Assembly (NCBI GenBank): GCA_947629925.1
Contig: CANRFO010000001.1
Span: forward strand, 1 to 64,000
DNA length: 64,000 nucleotides
Direction: 5' to 3'
DNA from: an uncultured Ruminiclostridium sp.
Lineage (GTDB): Bacteria > Bacillota > Clostridia > Oscillospirales > Ruminococcaceae
Part shown: piece after piece, positions 33,722 through 43,656 of the stretch
Layout: each line of letters opens with the position of its first letter
Numbering within the stretch: the first letter of the stretch is position 1
Translations under genes and position numbers: made by a program
Notes under the pieces: generated by a model
The model's database searches: none
What the model saw: the letters and a program-made list of their open reading frames with translations, nothing else
What the model was told of the DNA's origin: nothing

Positions 33722-34336
33722 ATGGAAGAAACAAAAACAAAAAAAGGTTCGGGCTGGAGCTCGGACAAGACCTTTACCGTTGTAGGTATGGGGCTGCTGA
33801 CGGCATTGATCATTGTTTTACAATGGCTTGCGGTCAGCATAAGATTCGGTCCTTTCAGCATTACTCTCGTCCTGGCGCCGATAATAGTCGGAGCGGCATT
33901 ATACGGCTGGAAAGCGGGAGCGTGGCTGGGCTTCGTGTTCAGCGTAGTTGTTCTGCTGACAGGGGACGCGGCGGCGTTTCTGGCGGTGAATATTCCCGGC
34001 ACTATCGTCACCGTTATACTTAAAGGCACTGTGGCGGGTATTGCCGCAGGGCTTGTTTACAGGGCAATAAGCAGGAAAAATCAGCTCGTGGCGGTAATTG
34101 CCTCGGGCGTCACTGCTCCTGTTGTGAACACGGGGATATTTATTCTCGGCTGCCTTGTATTTTTCCTCCCCACTATTGAGCAGTGGGGCGCTGACGCAGG
34201 ATTTCAGAATGCGTTTGCATACCTTTTTATAGGCATGGCGGGACTTAACTTCCTTGTAGAGCTTGCCATAAATATGGTGCTTTCTTCCGTGATAGTTGCT
34301 GTCATAAATCTGGTGAAGAAGAAAATAGCGGCGTAA
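33722..34336 (+). CDS. ECF transporter S component, possibly for pantothenate
   Basis: The 204-residue protein has six membrane helices in the S-component pattern, with a charged N-terminal tail and MGLLTALIIVLQWLA in helix 1, followed by FGPFSITLVLAPIIVGAALYG. S components bind a vitamin and plug into a shared energising module encoded elsewhere. The position directly after coaX suggests pantothenate; other vitamins are possible. Confidence 0.78.
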   Translation: MEETKTKKGSGWSSDKTFTVVGMGLLTALIIVLQWLAVSIRFGPFSITLVLAPIIVGAALYGWKAGAWLGFVFSVVVLLTGDAAAFLAVNIPGTIVTVILKGTVAGIAAGLVYRAISRKNQLVAVIASGVTAPVVNTGIFILGCLVFFLPTIEQWGADAGFQNAFAYLFIGMAGLNFLVELAINMVLSSVIVAVINLVKKKIAA

Positions 34337-34366
34337 AACGCTGCATTATCCCGCAAAAAACCAAAT

Positions 34367-34408
34367 AACGACAGGGCGTAAAGCGATTTTACGCCCCTGT
34401 TGTCGTTT
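34367..34408 (+). terminator. Terminator after the ECF S component
   Basis: AACGACAGGGCGTAAA pairs with TTTTACGCCC.TGTTGTCGTTT around GCGA. It lies only 30 bp before the mfd start. Confidence 0.8.
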
Positions 34409-34437
34409 CCGAAATAAATTCCGAAAGGACAGAGAAA

Positions 34438-37400
34438 ATGGACTTCTTTTCCGCAGCGGCGCAGAATATCCCCGAATTTGTGAGAGCCGAAAAGGCGCTG
34501 AAAAATCCCGCCCGCCCCTCAATGGTAACAGGGCTTGCGGGTATACACAAGGCGCATTTGCTGTCAAGGCTGGCGTACAGCGGGCAGGCGCCTGTGCTGG
34601 TGATAACGAAAAGCGAGGCGGACGCCGCCCGCCTTACCGCCGATATAAACACCTTCAGCGGCAGGGAAACGGCTATGCTGTTCCCCGCAAAGGATCTGAC
34701 TTTGACCCAGGTGGAGGCGACCACAGGCGACTACACGGGGCGCAGGATAGAGGTGCTTTACCGTCTGCTCAGCGGGAGCTTGCCTATGGCGGTATGCTCG
34801 CCTGACGCGGCGGCGCAGCTGACTGTTCCCGCCGAAATGCTGAAAGCACACTGTGTGACCTTAAAGCGGGGGGAGGAGATCTCTCTTGACGGACTGACGC
34901 AGACACTTGCCGCTTCGGGATTTTCCCGCTTTGACGCAGTCGAGGGAAGAGGGCAGTTTTCCCGCCGAGGGGCTATCCTCGACGTTTTCCCCGTGAACAG
35001 CGAAAAGCCTGTGCGGGTGGAGTTCTGGGGGGACGAGATAGACACCGTTTCTTACTTCGATATAGAAACTCAGCGGCGCACAGACAGCATAGACGAGCTT
35101 CACATCGCTCCCTGCACGGAAATGCTCTGTACCTCGGAGGAGCTTGTGGAAAGGCTTGAGGCGCTTATCGCAAAGCAAAAGGGGAAAAACGCCGACAGGG
35201 TGAAAAAGAATCTGAACAGGGACCTTTCCCGCATTAAGGGCGGGATAACGCCTACGGGGGACAAGCTTTTCCCGCTGTACGTTCCAAATCCCGCAAGCGT
35301 TTTTGATTACGTCAACTGCGTTGTGGTGTGTGAAAATTCAGGCTGCAGCGAAACGCTGAAAGGGGCATTGTCACAGCATAACGAGGACTTAAAGCTGCTT
35401 TTGGAGGAGGGGGCGATATGCAAGGGGCTGGACAAATACTATTTAACCCGCCCCGAATACAGCGAAAAGCTCACCGCAAAGCTGCGCCTTTATCTTGACA
35501 ATTTCCTGCGGGGAGGCGGGATAGAGCTGGAAAACATAATTCCCGTGAGGGCGAACTCCGTTTCCCTCTGGAGCGGGGAATATGCAGTTCTGAACGAACA
35601 GCTCACCGACTATCTTGAACAGGGCTACGCCGCCGCTGTTTTTGCGGGGACAGAAAAAGCGGCGAAGACCCTTTCCGACGACCTGAAAAAGGACGGCTTT
35701 GACGCAGTTTTCTCCGCAAATCCTCAAAAGCCCGTGAGGAACAAGGTCTACGTTATCCCGGGAATGTTGTCGGCGGGATTTGACTATCCCGACGCGAAGT
35801 ACCTGTGCATTTCCCACACGGCGGTGACCAGCATAAAAAAAGCCGCTCCAAGGCGGAAGAAAGCGGAGATAATCAATTCCCTTGACGAAATAGCGGTGGG
35901 GGATCTTGTGGTACACAACACCTACGGTATCGGCGTTTTCGAGGGAGTTCAGAATATCCGTGACGGCGGCGTTGCAAAGGATTATATCAGGATAAAGTAT
36001 GCGGGAACGGACGTGCTTTACGTTCCCGTAACGCAGCTCGATATGATATCCCGCTATATCGGCAGCGCTGACGCAGCTACGGTGAAGCTGTCAAAGCTCC
36101 ACACCGACCAGTGGCAAAAGACCAAAACCAGAGCCAAAGCCGCCGCAAAGGAAATGGCGGCGGAGCTGGCGGAGCTTTACGCCAAGCGAATGAGGAGCAA
36201 GGGCTTTGCCTTTTCTCCCGACAGCGTGGAGCAGGACGAGTTTGAGAACCGTTTCGACTACGTTGAAACGGACGACCAGCTGCGCTGTTCCGCCGAGATA
36301 AAATCGGATATGGAGCGAGAAGCGCCTATGGACAGACTGCTTTGCGGGGACGTGGGTTTCGGCAAAACAGAAGTCGCCTTGCGCGGAGCGTTCAAGTGCG
36401 TTATGGACGGAAAACAATGCGCCCTGCTTTGTCCCACAACGGTGCTTGCATGGCAGCATTATCAGACCGTTCTCAGGAGAATGGAGGGGTATCCCTTCAG
36501 GATAGCCCTGCTCTCCCGCTTTGTCACTCCCAAGGAGCAGAAAAAAGTCCTTGAGGACTTGAAAAAAGGCATTATAGATATAGTTATCGGAACTCACCGC
36601 CTTGTCCAGAAAGACGTGGTGTTCAAGGACTTGGGGCTGGTGATAATCGACGAGGAACAGCGCTTCGGCGTTGCTCACAAGGAACGGTTCAAGGAGATGT
36701 TCGCAGGGGTGGACATTCTGACACTTTCCGCAACGCCTATCCCTCGAACGCTGAATATGGCGATGACCGGGATAAGGGATATGAGCGTAATTGAAACGCC
36801 GCCTCAGGACAGACAGCCTATAACCACCTACGTTATGGAGCATGACTGGGGGATAGTCGCCTCGGCAATAAACAAGGAGCTGCGCCGCAACGGACAGGTA
36901 TACTATATTCACAACAGGGTGGAAAGCATAGTTTCCTGCGCCGCAAGGCTGCACGAGCTTGTCCCCGAGGCGTCTATCGGTATCGCTCACGGGAAAATGG
37001 ACGAGGAGGAACTGTTGCAGGTGTGGGGCAGACTGCTCAGCGGGGAAATAAATCTGTTGGTCTGCACGACGATAATCGAAACAGGCGTTGACGTTCCCAA
37101 CGTGAACACGCTGATAATCGAAAATGCGGAAAATATGGGTCTGGCACAGCTACATCAGCTGAGAGGGCGTGTGGGGCGCACCAACCGCCGTGCTTACGCT
37201 TACTTTACCTTCAAAAGAGGAAAGGAGCTGTCGGAGATCGCCTCCAAGCGCCTTGAGGCGATACGGGAATTTACAAAATTCGGCAGCGGCTTCAGGATAG
37301 CTATGCGGGATCTGGAAATAAGGGGCGCAGGGTCAATTTTAGGGGCGAGCCAGTCGGGACACCTTACCGCAGTGGGGTACGATATGTATCTGAAGCTCCT

Positions 37401-37872
37401 TGACGAGGCGGTAAAGGAGCGTGACGGCGCAGAAGAGATCGCACCCAAGGAATGTCTTGTAGATATAAAGATAAACGCCTACATTCCCGAAAGCTACGTT
37501 CCAAGCTCCGCCCAAAGGATAACTTGCTACCGCAGGATAGCTATGATAAAGACACAGCAGGACGCTATGGACGTGACAGACGAGCTTATCGACCGCTACG
37601 GGGACGTTCCCAAGTCGGTATACGGGCTGATTCAAGTCGCACTTCTCCGCAAAGCGGCGGAAAAGGCGGGGATAGACGAGATAGTGCAAAGCGGGGAAAA
37701 TCTCCTGTTCTACACAGAAAAGCCCGATCTGGAGAAGATGAGCAAAGCCGCAGAAAAGCTTTACGGCAGAGTAAGCCTTAACATGACAGGACGGGTTAAT
37801 ATAAAAGTCGCTGTGGGCGGGGAAGGTCCGCTGGAGAGCATGGAGGAGTTTCTGGGAGCATACAGCGCATGA
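34438..37872 (+). CDS. mfd: Transcription-repair coupling factor
   Basis: Mfd removes RNA polymerase stalled at DNA damage and recruits UvrA. At 1,144 residues it is full length. The N-terminal UvrB-like module (about 10-330) precedes the RNA polymerase interaction domain (VHNTYGIGVFEG, about 485-550). The translocase follows with Walker A GDVGFGKTE, DEEQRFGV, LSATPIPRTLNM and helicase motif VI QLRGRVGR, and the TRCF domain comes last. GGACAGAGAAA precedes the ATG. Confidence 0.97.
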   Translation: MDFFSAAAQNIPEFVRAEKALKNPARPSMVTGLAGIHKAHLLSRLAYSGQAPVLVITKSEADAARLTADINTFSGRETAMLFPAKDLTLTQVEATTGDYTGRRIEVLYRLLSGSLPMAVCSPDAAAQLTVPAEMLKAHCVTLKRGEEISLDGLTQTLAASGFSRFDAVEGRGQFSRRGAILDVFPVNSEKPVRVEFWGDEIDTVSYFDIETQRRTDSIDELHIAPCTEMLCTSEELVERLEALIAKQKGKNADRVKKNLNRDLSRIKGGITPTGDKLFPLYVPNPASVFDYVNCVVVCENSGCSETLKGALSQHNEDLKLLLEEGAICKGLDKYYLTRPEYSEKLTAKLRLYLDNFLRGGGIELENIIPVRANSVSLWSGEYAVLNEQLTDYLEQGYAAAVFAGTEKAAKTLSDDLKKDGFDAVFSANPQKPVRNKVYVIPGMLSAGFDYPDAKYLCISHTAVTSIKKAAPRRKKAEIINSLDEIAVGDLVVHNTYGIGVFEGVQNIRDGGVAKDYIRIKYAGTDVLYVPVTQLDMISRYIGSADAATVKLSKLHTDQWQKTKTRAKAAAKEMAAELAELYAKRMRSKGFAFSPDSVEQDEFENRFDYVETDDQLRCSAEIKSDMEREAPMDRLLCGDVGFGKTEVALRGAFKCVMDGKQCALLCPTTVLAWQHYQTVLRRMEGYPFRIALLSRFVTPKEQKKVLEDLKKGIIDIVIGTHRLVQKDVVFKDLGLVIIDEEQRFGVAHKERFKEMFAGVDILTLSATPIPRTLNMAMTGIRDMSVIETPPQDRQPITTYVMEHDWGIVASAINKELRRNGQVYYIHNRVESIVSCAARLHELVPEASIGIAHGKMDEEELLQVWGRLLSGEINLLVCTTIIETGVDVPNVNTLIIENAENMGLAQLHQLRGRVGRTNRRAYAYFTFKRGKELSEIASKRLEAIREFTKFGSGFRIAMRDLEIRGAGSILGASQSGHLTAVGYDMYLKLLDEAVKERDGAEEIAPKECLVDIKINAYIPESYVPSSAQRITCYRRIAMIKTQQDAMDVTDELIDRYGDVPKSVYGLIQVALLRKAAEKAGIDEIVQSGENLLFYTEKPDLEKMSKAAEKLYGRVSLNMTGRVNIKVAVGGEGPLESMEEFLGAYSA

Positions 37873-37874
37873 TG

Positions 37875-37906
37875 AAAAACGGTACTGAAAGATCAGTACC
37901 GTTTTT
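37875..37906. terminator. Terminator after mfd, shared with the convergent gene
   Basis: AAAAACGGTACTGA pairs with TCAGTACCGTTTTT around a short loop. The A and T runs on both sides let it work for the convergent anti-sigma-like gene as well. Confidence 0.85.
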
Positions 37907-37959
37907 ATATTGCTTTTTTCAGCGCCGCACCTTATCCTGTCGACGCAATATCGTTATCG

Positions 37960-40900
37960 TTAATTCGCAGCCGTCGGATAACCGCATATCGACGCTATAT
38001 CGTTCTCGTCAACATTAACGGTCGTAGCCATCGCCGAACCGCCGCCGTACTGAACGCTGACCTGCATTCCGTTTTCAAGCTTTGAGGAGCCGTCTGCGGG
38101 AGCATTGTCCTTTGTTACAACAACGCTTGTTATATCAGGGGAAATTGCTTTTATCGCGGATATAAGCTCGTCTGCCGTATAGCCGTTTGCCGCCGCCATG
38201 CTTATCACAGCTTCAACCTGCGAGAAAATGTCGTCCTCGCCGCCCGCAAAATCCTTTGGCGGGATCAGTTCGGGGGTTCTGGCGTCGATATAGTCCCTCA
38301 CCATTGTAAAATCGTCTATCAGCAGGTTTACGCCCGCGTCGTCCACGCTGTCGTCTTTATATCTCAGGGAGATATAGTCGGGCTTTACTCCGGTGTCGCC
38401 GCCGCCTATAAACAGCTCATAATCTCCCTCCACGTCATATTGCAGTATGTAAAGACCTGAACCTACATCCTCGCTTTGATACTGTTCAAAGTCGCTCCAT
38501 GTAAGGTCTTCGCCCTTGATCGCCTTTAAACAGATTATCCTGTAAAGTGTAAGCTGCTCTTTATCCTCCGTCTCAAGAACAGCGCTGTCGTCTTTTAAAA
38601 AGCTCACCAATTCCTCATAACCGCTTGTGAGCAGGTCGATGCTTCCGTCGCCGCCGTTTTGCGTCAGAGTGGCTTGCAAAAGCGCTTCGTCTGAGGAAGG
38701 AGAAGACGCGGTTATGCCCAGAGTGTACCGTCCTTCAACATCAAGCATCACTATGAAAAGCCCTGAGCCTATCTCCGTGAAGTTATAATTTTCAAAATCG
38801 CTCCATGTGAGGTTCTCGCCCTTGCGTTCCTTTATGGCAAGAAGGTCGTTTATCGTAAGGTCTTTCTTGCGCTTTTCGGGATCAAGGAGCGAGCGCACCA
38901 TGTTTTCCAGCTCTTCCTCGGTAATTCCTTTTGCGATTATCTCAAAGTCCACGCCGCCGTTTGAAAAGTCAGCCATATAGCTTCCGTCTTCGTCAGCGTA
39001 TCTGTAAAGCATGGCGGTATTGCCGCATATCGTGGAAGCGAAGCCTGACAGATACATCAAAGCGTCGTCGCCGTAGTTTTCGCTGTCCTTTGAGATCATG
39101 ACCTTTATATCCTTGCCGCTGCCCTGCGCTCTTATGGTGTTGAAGCTGTTGTATATAGTGCCGTCGCTGTATTTGTAAACGCCTGTTTCGGCAGTGAATG
39201 CGCCTGTAAGTCCCCACGGGAAATCAGGCATTATCTCAACGCCGTAATATTCCCGCAGCTCTTCCTTCGTCATGGGAACAAAATCCTTTTCGTCCGCAAA
39301 TTCACGGGGGTCAATGTCGCCGTAGCCGGGGTCGTGTTCGTCGAAGTAGCGTATATGATCCACGTCGGAATGAGCGTTCATGATAAGCGAGCGGGCGACT
39401 TCTATCATTTCATCAAGGGCAAATCCGCCGTAGCAGTCTATTCTTACCCATGTGTTGTCCAGCATAAACTGGATCTCGTAATTGTCGTTGCCGTCATAGG
39501 AGTGAATAACAGCGGCAGGAACGCCCTGTATGGAAGAAAGCTGATCTTTGTCGTCCCACACGCCGTTTATTCCCTCCTGCATTTTGCCGTAGGAGAAAAA
39601 TACCTGTATAGTCCGCTTGCCTGACGGGTCGGCGTATTCATACGGACAGTAGGAGTAATATGCTTCGCCGTCTTTTACATAAAGTCCTCTGTTATGGTCG
39701 CTCATTAAGTTTTCCGTAAGGTCGTCGGGAACTTCAGCGAAAACATTTATTCCGAAATAGTCCATAAGCTCCGCTTCGGTCATGGGAACAAAGTCCTCGT
39801 CCCTCAGCTCAGGGCTTTCGGGGCGGTCGCTCCACCGATCGGGGGTAAGCTCTGTCACTTTTATATCGTCATTGATCTCGGAGGGCGTTTTATAATCATT
39901 TGACATAAGCTCTTTTATAACGGCGGTAAGCTCACTCAGCATAACATTTTTCGCGCTTATATCCAGACAAGCGTCTTGTACTGTGAGCTGCGCGGTGTAG
40001 CAGCAGCCGTCGTCTGACCGACTTATTCCCGTGAACAGCAGTTTTCCGTTTATAACGGTGGATTCATCGGTTCCGTGTTCAAGAATATGGTTCTCGCCGC
40101 CGAAGCCTATAAGAGAGGGGGAAATGATGATATATCTGTCATCAGGGTCAGAGTTGTCAAAATAGCTGAAGCTCAGACGATCGCTGTAAATTTCCTTGTC
40201 GCTGTTTTGCAGTAAAAACAGCTCCGTTTCGGGAAGCTTATAGAAAGACATACCTTCGGGGATACTGCTGAGCTTTGAAAAATCTGCGCCGTAATATTTC
40301 GCCAGCTCGTCATAATTCATGTAAACGATGTCGTACCGATACCGATCAACGTCAAGAGGTTCGTCGGGCTGTTCGCTGAGCAAGGGGATAAGGCAGAAGG
40401 TATCCTTGCCCAGTCTGCCGAAAACACCGCCGAACCCGTCGGCAAAGGTTTCCCAAAGGTTTGTGCCGAGCAGATCTGTGTAGTTACCGTTTTTATCGTT
40501 TGCCGATATGAGGGTGACGGAAGCGGGGGCGGTATCGGGAGCCGTTTTAAGCTTTTCGATATCCTTCGGGAGGGTCAGTTCCTCTCCGAAAGGCTCTCCC
40601 GTTAAGCGGACCTCAAAGATACCCTCGATATCATATACGCGGGTCGCGCTGTCCCCGTCAATGACAAATTCGCATAAGTAAGGCTCAAGGTCGCTCCATG
40701 TTATAGCACGGTTTTCGCTGTGGCAGTCATATTCCGCCGCCATAAAGTCAAGGAAAGTCAGAAGCGGTTTTTCCGACGAATAGTCGGCGAAACAATTAAA
40801 AGGCGGATATGTGAAGTTTTCAACACGATGCGTTTCGCCGCTCGTTCCGTCATAGGTGGAAAAATACCATTCGTTCTCGCTGTTGAACAAAACGGGTGTT

Positions 40901-41349
40901 CCCTCTGCGATATTGAATATATACATCTCGCCGTTTGAGGGGACAACAGGCTCAACAGGCACCGTCACAAGACCTTCGCCCCAGCTTGTAAGCTTCTGCT
41001 TTGTTTCTTCGCTTTCCACACGCAGGATCGACGCCTGCCCGTCCTTGTCGGTATAATAGACCGTGCTTCCCACGTTGAACAAGCCGCTCATCTCCTCGGA
41101 GACAGCGCCGCTCTCCTGAACAGAAGGCACTGCTTCGCTGAGCTGCGGCAGAACGCCCTGCCATACGCCTATGCCGACAGCGGCGACAGCTGCGGCGCCC
41201 GCCGCGGCGATAGCCACGGGACGCAGAGAAAAGCTTTTCTTCCTGACAGCGGGCTGTGCGCCGTCAGCGCATTTTTCGATCACTCTTTTCTGCATATCTT
41301 CGGGCATGCTGATATTTTCAAGGGATTTTTTTATCATTTCATCATTCAT
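37960..41349 (-). CDS. Very large anti-sigma-like membrane protein with internal repeats (1,129 aa)
   Basis: The first 45 residues are cytoplasmic and helical (NDEMIKKSLENISMPEDMQKRV), followed by one membrane helix (about 46-70). The other 1,050 residues are outside. Its start overlaps the ECF sigma gene by 8 bp, the usual layout of a sigma/anti-sigma pair. The outer part repeats itself: TWSD(L/F)E.Y modules near residues 216, 848 and 950, and FVPMT..EL..Y(F/Y)G modules near 527 and 695. Typical anti-sigmas are 200-400 residues and no zinc-binding motif is seen, so the partner role is inferred from position and topology. Confidence 0.75.
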   Translation of the reverse strand: MNDEMIKKSLENISMPEDMQKRVIEKCADGAQPAVRKKSFSLRPVAIAAAGAAAVAAVGIGVWQGVLPQLSEAVPSVQESGAVSEEMSGLFNVGSTVYYTDKDGQASILRVESEETKQKLTSWGEGLVTVPVEPVVPSNGEMYIFNIAEGTPVLFNSENEWYFSTYDGTSGETHRVENFTYPPFNCFADYSSEKPLLTFLDFMAAEYDCHSENRAITWSDLEPYLCEFVIDGDSATRVYDIEGIFEVRLTGEPFGEELTLPKDIEKLKTAPDTAPASVTLISANDKNGNYTDLLGTNLWETFADGFGGVFGRLGKDTFCLIPLLSEQPDEPLDVDRYRYDIVYMNYDELAKYYGADFSKLSSIPEGMSFYKLPETELFLLQNSDKEIYSDRLSFSYFDNSDPDDRYIIISPSLIGFGGENHILEHGTDESTVINGKLLFTGISRSDDGCCYTAQLTVQDACLDISAKNVMLSELTAVIKELMSNDYKTPSEINDDIKVTELTPDRWSDRPESPELRDEDFVPMTEAELMDYFGINVFAEVPDDLTENLMSDHNRGLYVKDGEAYYSYCPYEYADPSGKRTIQVFFSYGKMQEGINGVWDDKDQLSSIQGVPAAVIHSYDGNDNYEIQFMLDNTWVRIDCYGGFALDEMIEVARSLIMNAHSDVDHIRYFDEHDPGYGDIDPREFADEKDFVPMTKEELREYYGVEIMPDFPWGLTGAFTAETGVYKYSDGTIYNSFNTIRAQGSGKDIKVMISKDSENYGDDALMYLSGFASTICGNTAMLYRYADEDGSYMADFSNGGVDFEIIAKGITEEELENMVRSLLDPEKRKKDLTINDLLAIKERKGENLTWSDFENYNFTEIGSGLFIVMLDVEGRYTLGITASSPSSDEALLQATLTQNGGDGSIDLLTSGYEELVSFLKDDSAVLETEDKEQLTLYRIICLKAIKGEDLTWSDFEQYQSEDVGSGLYILQYDVEGDYELFIGGGDTGVKPDYISLRYKDDSVDDAGVNLLIDDFTMVRDYIDARTPELIPPKDFAGGEDDIFSQVEAVISMAAANGYTADELISAIKAISPDITSVVVTKDNAPADGSSKLENGMQVSVQYGGGSAMATTVNVDENDIASICGYPTAAN

Positions 41350-41824
41350 TGTTGCTTACCTCCGATCTGTAAGCCTGTTCAAGCAATGCGCGGCCCTTCT
41401 GAAGCCGCATTTTTATTGCGGAAGGAGTTTTGCCTGTCATTTTTGCTATCTCGTTTACCTTATAGCCTTCTACATAATGGAGCGTAAGAACTGTCCTGAA
41501 CTTGTCGGGCAGGGTCATCAGCGCCGCTATGACTTCGCCGCTTTCCTCCGTCTGACCGTATCCCGCCACGGTTTCTATATCCACCTGCGGACGGCGGGAA
41601 CGTATCATATCGCGGCAGCGGTTCACAGCCACCCTTATGAGCCATGCCTTTTCATGCTCGTCGCTTTCAAAAGCGGGAGCCTTCTGTATGTATCTCAGGA
41701 ACGTGTCCTGAACGGCGTCCTCCGCGTCCGCGTTGTTGCCGAGGGATACAAGACATATTCTGAACAGCATCGTTCCGTATCTGTAAACAGCGGTTTCCGC
41801 GCTGCGCTCCGTCTGCTCCCGCAT
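41342..41824 (-). CDS. ECF-type RNA polymerase sigma factor
   Basis: The 160-residue protein has region 2 (about 15-80; GNNADAEDAVQDTFLRY and WLIRVAVNRCRDMIR) for -10 binding and region 4 (about 105-150; LPDKFRTVLTLHYVEGYKVNEIAKM and IKMRLQKGR) for -35 binding. No extra C-terminal domain is present. It is translationally coupled to the large membrane protein downstream, which probably holds it inactive until an outside signal arrives. Confidence 0.95.
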   Translation of the reverse strand: MREQTERSAETAVYRYGTMLFRICLVSLGNNADAEDAVQDTFLRYIQKAPAFESDEHEKAWLIRVAVNRCRDMIRSRRPQVDIETVAGYGQTEESGEVIAALMTLPDKFRTVLTLHYVEGYKVNEIAKMTGKTPSAIKMRLQKGRALLEQAYRSEVSNNE

Positions 41825-42041
41825 TCGACCTCAGCTCCTTTCCCCATATACGAAACGACAGTCTGTTTTATCCTGCGGCAGGGAAAAACAATATTTCGCT
41901 TCGTATTTTTATGTATTCTGTAAATAATACGTTTTAAAAGTCGGTATGGTCAATTTTTCCAAAAAATTTTTCGGAAATTTTTTAAAAAATAAAGCGCTGT
42001 GACGGAAAATCCGCTTTTCTCGTCAGAGCGCCTTGATATCA

Positions 42042-42575
42042 TTATTCTTCTTCCTCTTTTTCTTCCCCGAAGTCAAGCTTTTTTCTTACTGCATAGGGAA
42101 CGCTGAAGTTTATGTTGGTCACAGTCTCCTCGGAAGGGGTGAATATGACCATTATCTTCCCCAGCTTGCTGTGTTCGGCGATAAGGTACCACGCGCCGTA
42201 GCCTGTGGCGTCGCTCGCCATGACCGTGGCGGAAACTCCGTTTCCCTCTGTCCCCTGATACTCGCCCCACTCGCTCACGCTTCCCAGCTTCACGGTGACA
42301 AGGCGCTTGCGCTTGCGTCTGCCGCTTATCTTGTCTATATCAAGGTCGTTGTTTGTGACGATGTATTCGTATTCCACAAAGGTCCCCATCAGAAGGAGAT
42401 ATGCTAAATAGCACGCCCCCGCCGATATTACTATAAGCGGGAGGAAGCGGAACAAAAACGCTCCGAATACCGTTATGCCGATGATCACCACCGTTGCGGC
42501 GATTATCAGCACCCGCAGTATTATGTCCTTTGTTTCGGTTTTTTTGGTAACAAGCTGTTCGTTGTAATGATCCAT
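42042..42575 (-). CDS. Small membrane protein of unknown function (177 aa)
   Basis: Two membrane helices (about 20-65) are followed by a beta-rich cytoplasmic domain (VEYEYIVTNNDLDIDKISGRRKRKRL onwards, shown here only by position 70-165). It ends in an acidic tail. The layout resembles small PH-like membrane proteins of Clostridia of DUF6106 type, but I cannot fix the family. It is monocistronic and divergent from the HNH gene. Confidence 0.72.
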   Translation of the reverse strand: MDHYNEQLVTKKTETKDIILRVLIIAATVVIIGITVFGAFLFRFLPLIVISAGACYLAYLLLMGTFVEYEYIVTNNDLDIDKISGRRKRKRLVTVKLGSVSEWGEYQGTEGNGVSATVMASDATGYGAWYLIAEHSKLGKIMVIFTPSEETVTNINFSVPYAVRKKLDFGEEKEEEE

Positions 42576-42647
42576 TTGAACGTCCTCTTGAAATTATTTT
42601 TTTTATTATAACATTTTTTGCAGGAAAAAACAAGGACTATTTCAATA

Positions 42648-42676
42648 TTGCTTTTTTTATTCAAATATGTTATACT
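42648..42676 (+). promoter_or_regulatory. Candidate promoter for the HNH gene
   Basis: TTGCTT, 17 bp and TATACT lie about 190 bp upstream. A second TATAAT (42823-42828) lies closer to the gene but lacks a clear -35 box. The 42577-42866 gap holds no gene. Confidence 0.5.
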
Positions 42677-42866
42677 TTATATTGGCATAGTATTTATATT
42701 TAAATGTAATTTTTCATGATTTGTCATAGAGCAAAAAATCACATAGAGAAATTTTGCGACGTATGCTGTCGTTTCGTGGTCATAGTGAAATAACCAAAGC
42801 TAATAAAGATGCCGAGCTTTGATATAATATGATTATTTATCGTCTTTGCAATCAAAGGAGAAAACA

Positions 42867-43598
42867 ATGCCTAATCAAGGTCAAACAGGTGCTGTACTGT
42901 TGGTGATTTTTGCAATAGCAATTGCATTGGTAATTATATATTTGATTTTTCGTTCCCCGTTTCATTACCCCTATTGGTATTATGAAATTGATATTTCAGG
43001 CAGAAGGGAGCCTCAATATGAGGATTATATAGACCGTTTTATAATTGCGGGACGATTTTATTCTGTTCAAAAGCATTATGAAAGCATTAAAGCGTGGAAA
43101 GAGGAATGCAGGATCAGAATAGATAAAAGCGTATTAAAGAATTATCGAAATTCACAGTTTCAAAAATGTCTGGACGACCGCCATGCATTTCAATTCAAAT
43201 TTACACGAATGCAGACCAGATATCGACAGGTCAACTATATTAAACATGCATATAAGGTCTCTAATGTTGTAGGCACATTTTTATGCACTTATGAATATCT
43301 TCTGGACCGCAAGAAGCAGCTGGAAGCTATTAACTACGAAATGCCTCTTCGAGCTTATTTTATCAAAAACCAAAGAAAACTGATGACAAAAAGCTTGCGG
43401 GAAAAAATCATGCGCCGCGACAATTACACTTGTCAGATCTGCGGCAAATATATGCCTGACGGGGTCGGTCTTCAGATAGATCATATTATTCCGGTCTCAA
43501 AAGGCGGAAAAACTACCGAATCAAACTTACAGGTAACTTGTTCCAAATGCAACGGTCACAAAAATAATAGAATACAACCGTCATATTTTTTGCAGTGA
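42867..43598 (+). CDS. Membrane-anchored HNH nuclease-like protein
   Basis: The ATG at 42867 follows AAAGGAG. Residues 8-28 form one membrane helix. A basic helical region follows, then an HNH domain (about 183-238) with CQIC, LQIDHIIPVSKGG, SNLQ and CSKCNGHK, meaning four cysteines for zinc plus the catalytic His and Asn. HNH domains nick or cut DNA. A membrane-tethered version is uncommon, and no restriction or phage genes surround it. Its codon use and lower GC differ from the neighbours, hinting at transfer. Confidence 0.85.
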   Translation: MPNQGQTGAVLLVIFAIAIALVIIYLIFRSPFHYPYWYYEIDISGRREPQYEDYIDRFIIAGRFYSVQKHYESIKAWKEECRIRIDKSVLKNYRNSQFQKCLDDRHAFQFKFTRMQTRYRQVNYIKHAYKVSNVVGTFLCTYEYLLDRKKQLEAINYEMPLRAYFIKNQRKLMTKSLREKIMRRDNYTCQICGKYMPDGVGLQIDHIIPVSKGGKTTESNLQVTCSKCNGHKNNRIQPSYFLQ

Positions 43599-43656
43599 TT
43601 ATTAACAGAGATAGAAATTTACATATAAATGTGTTGAGGAATAGAAAGGTCTATAT

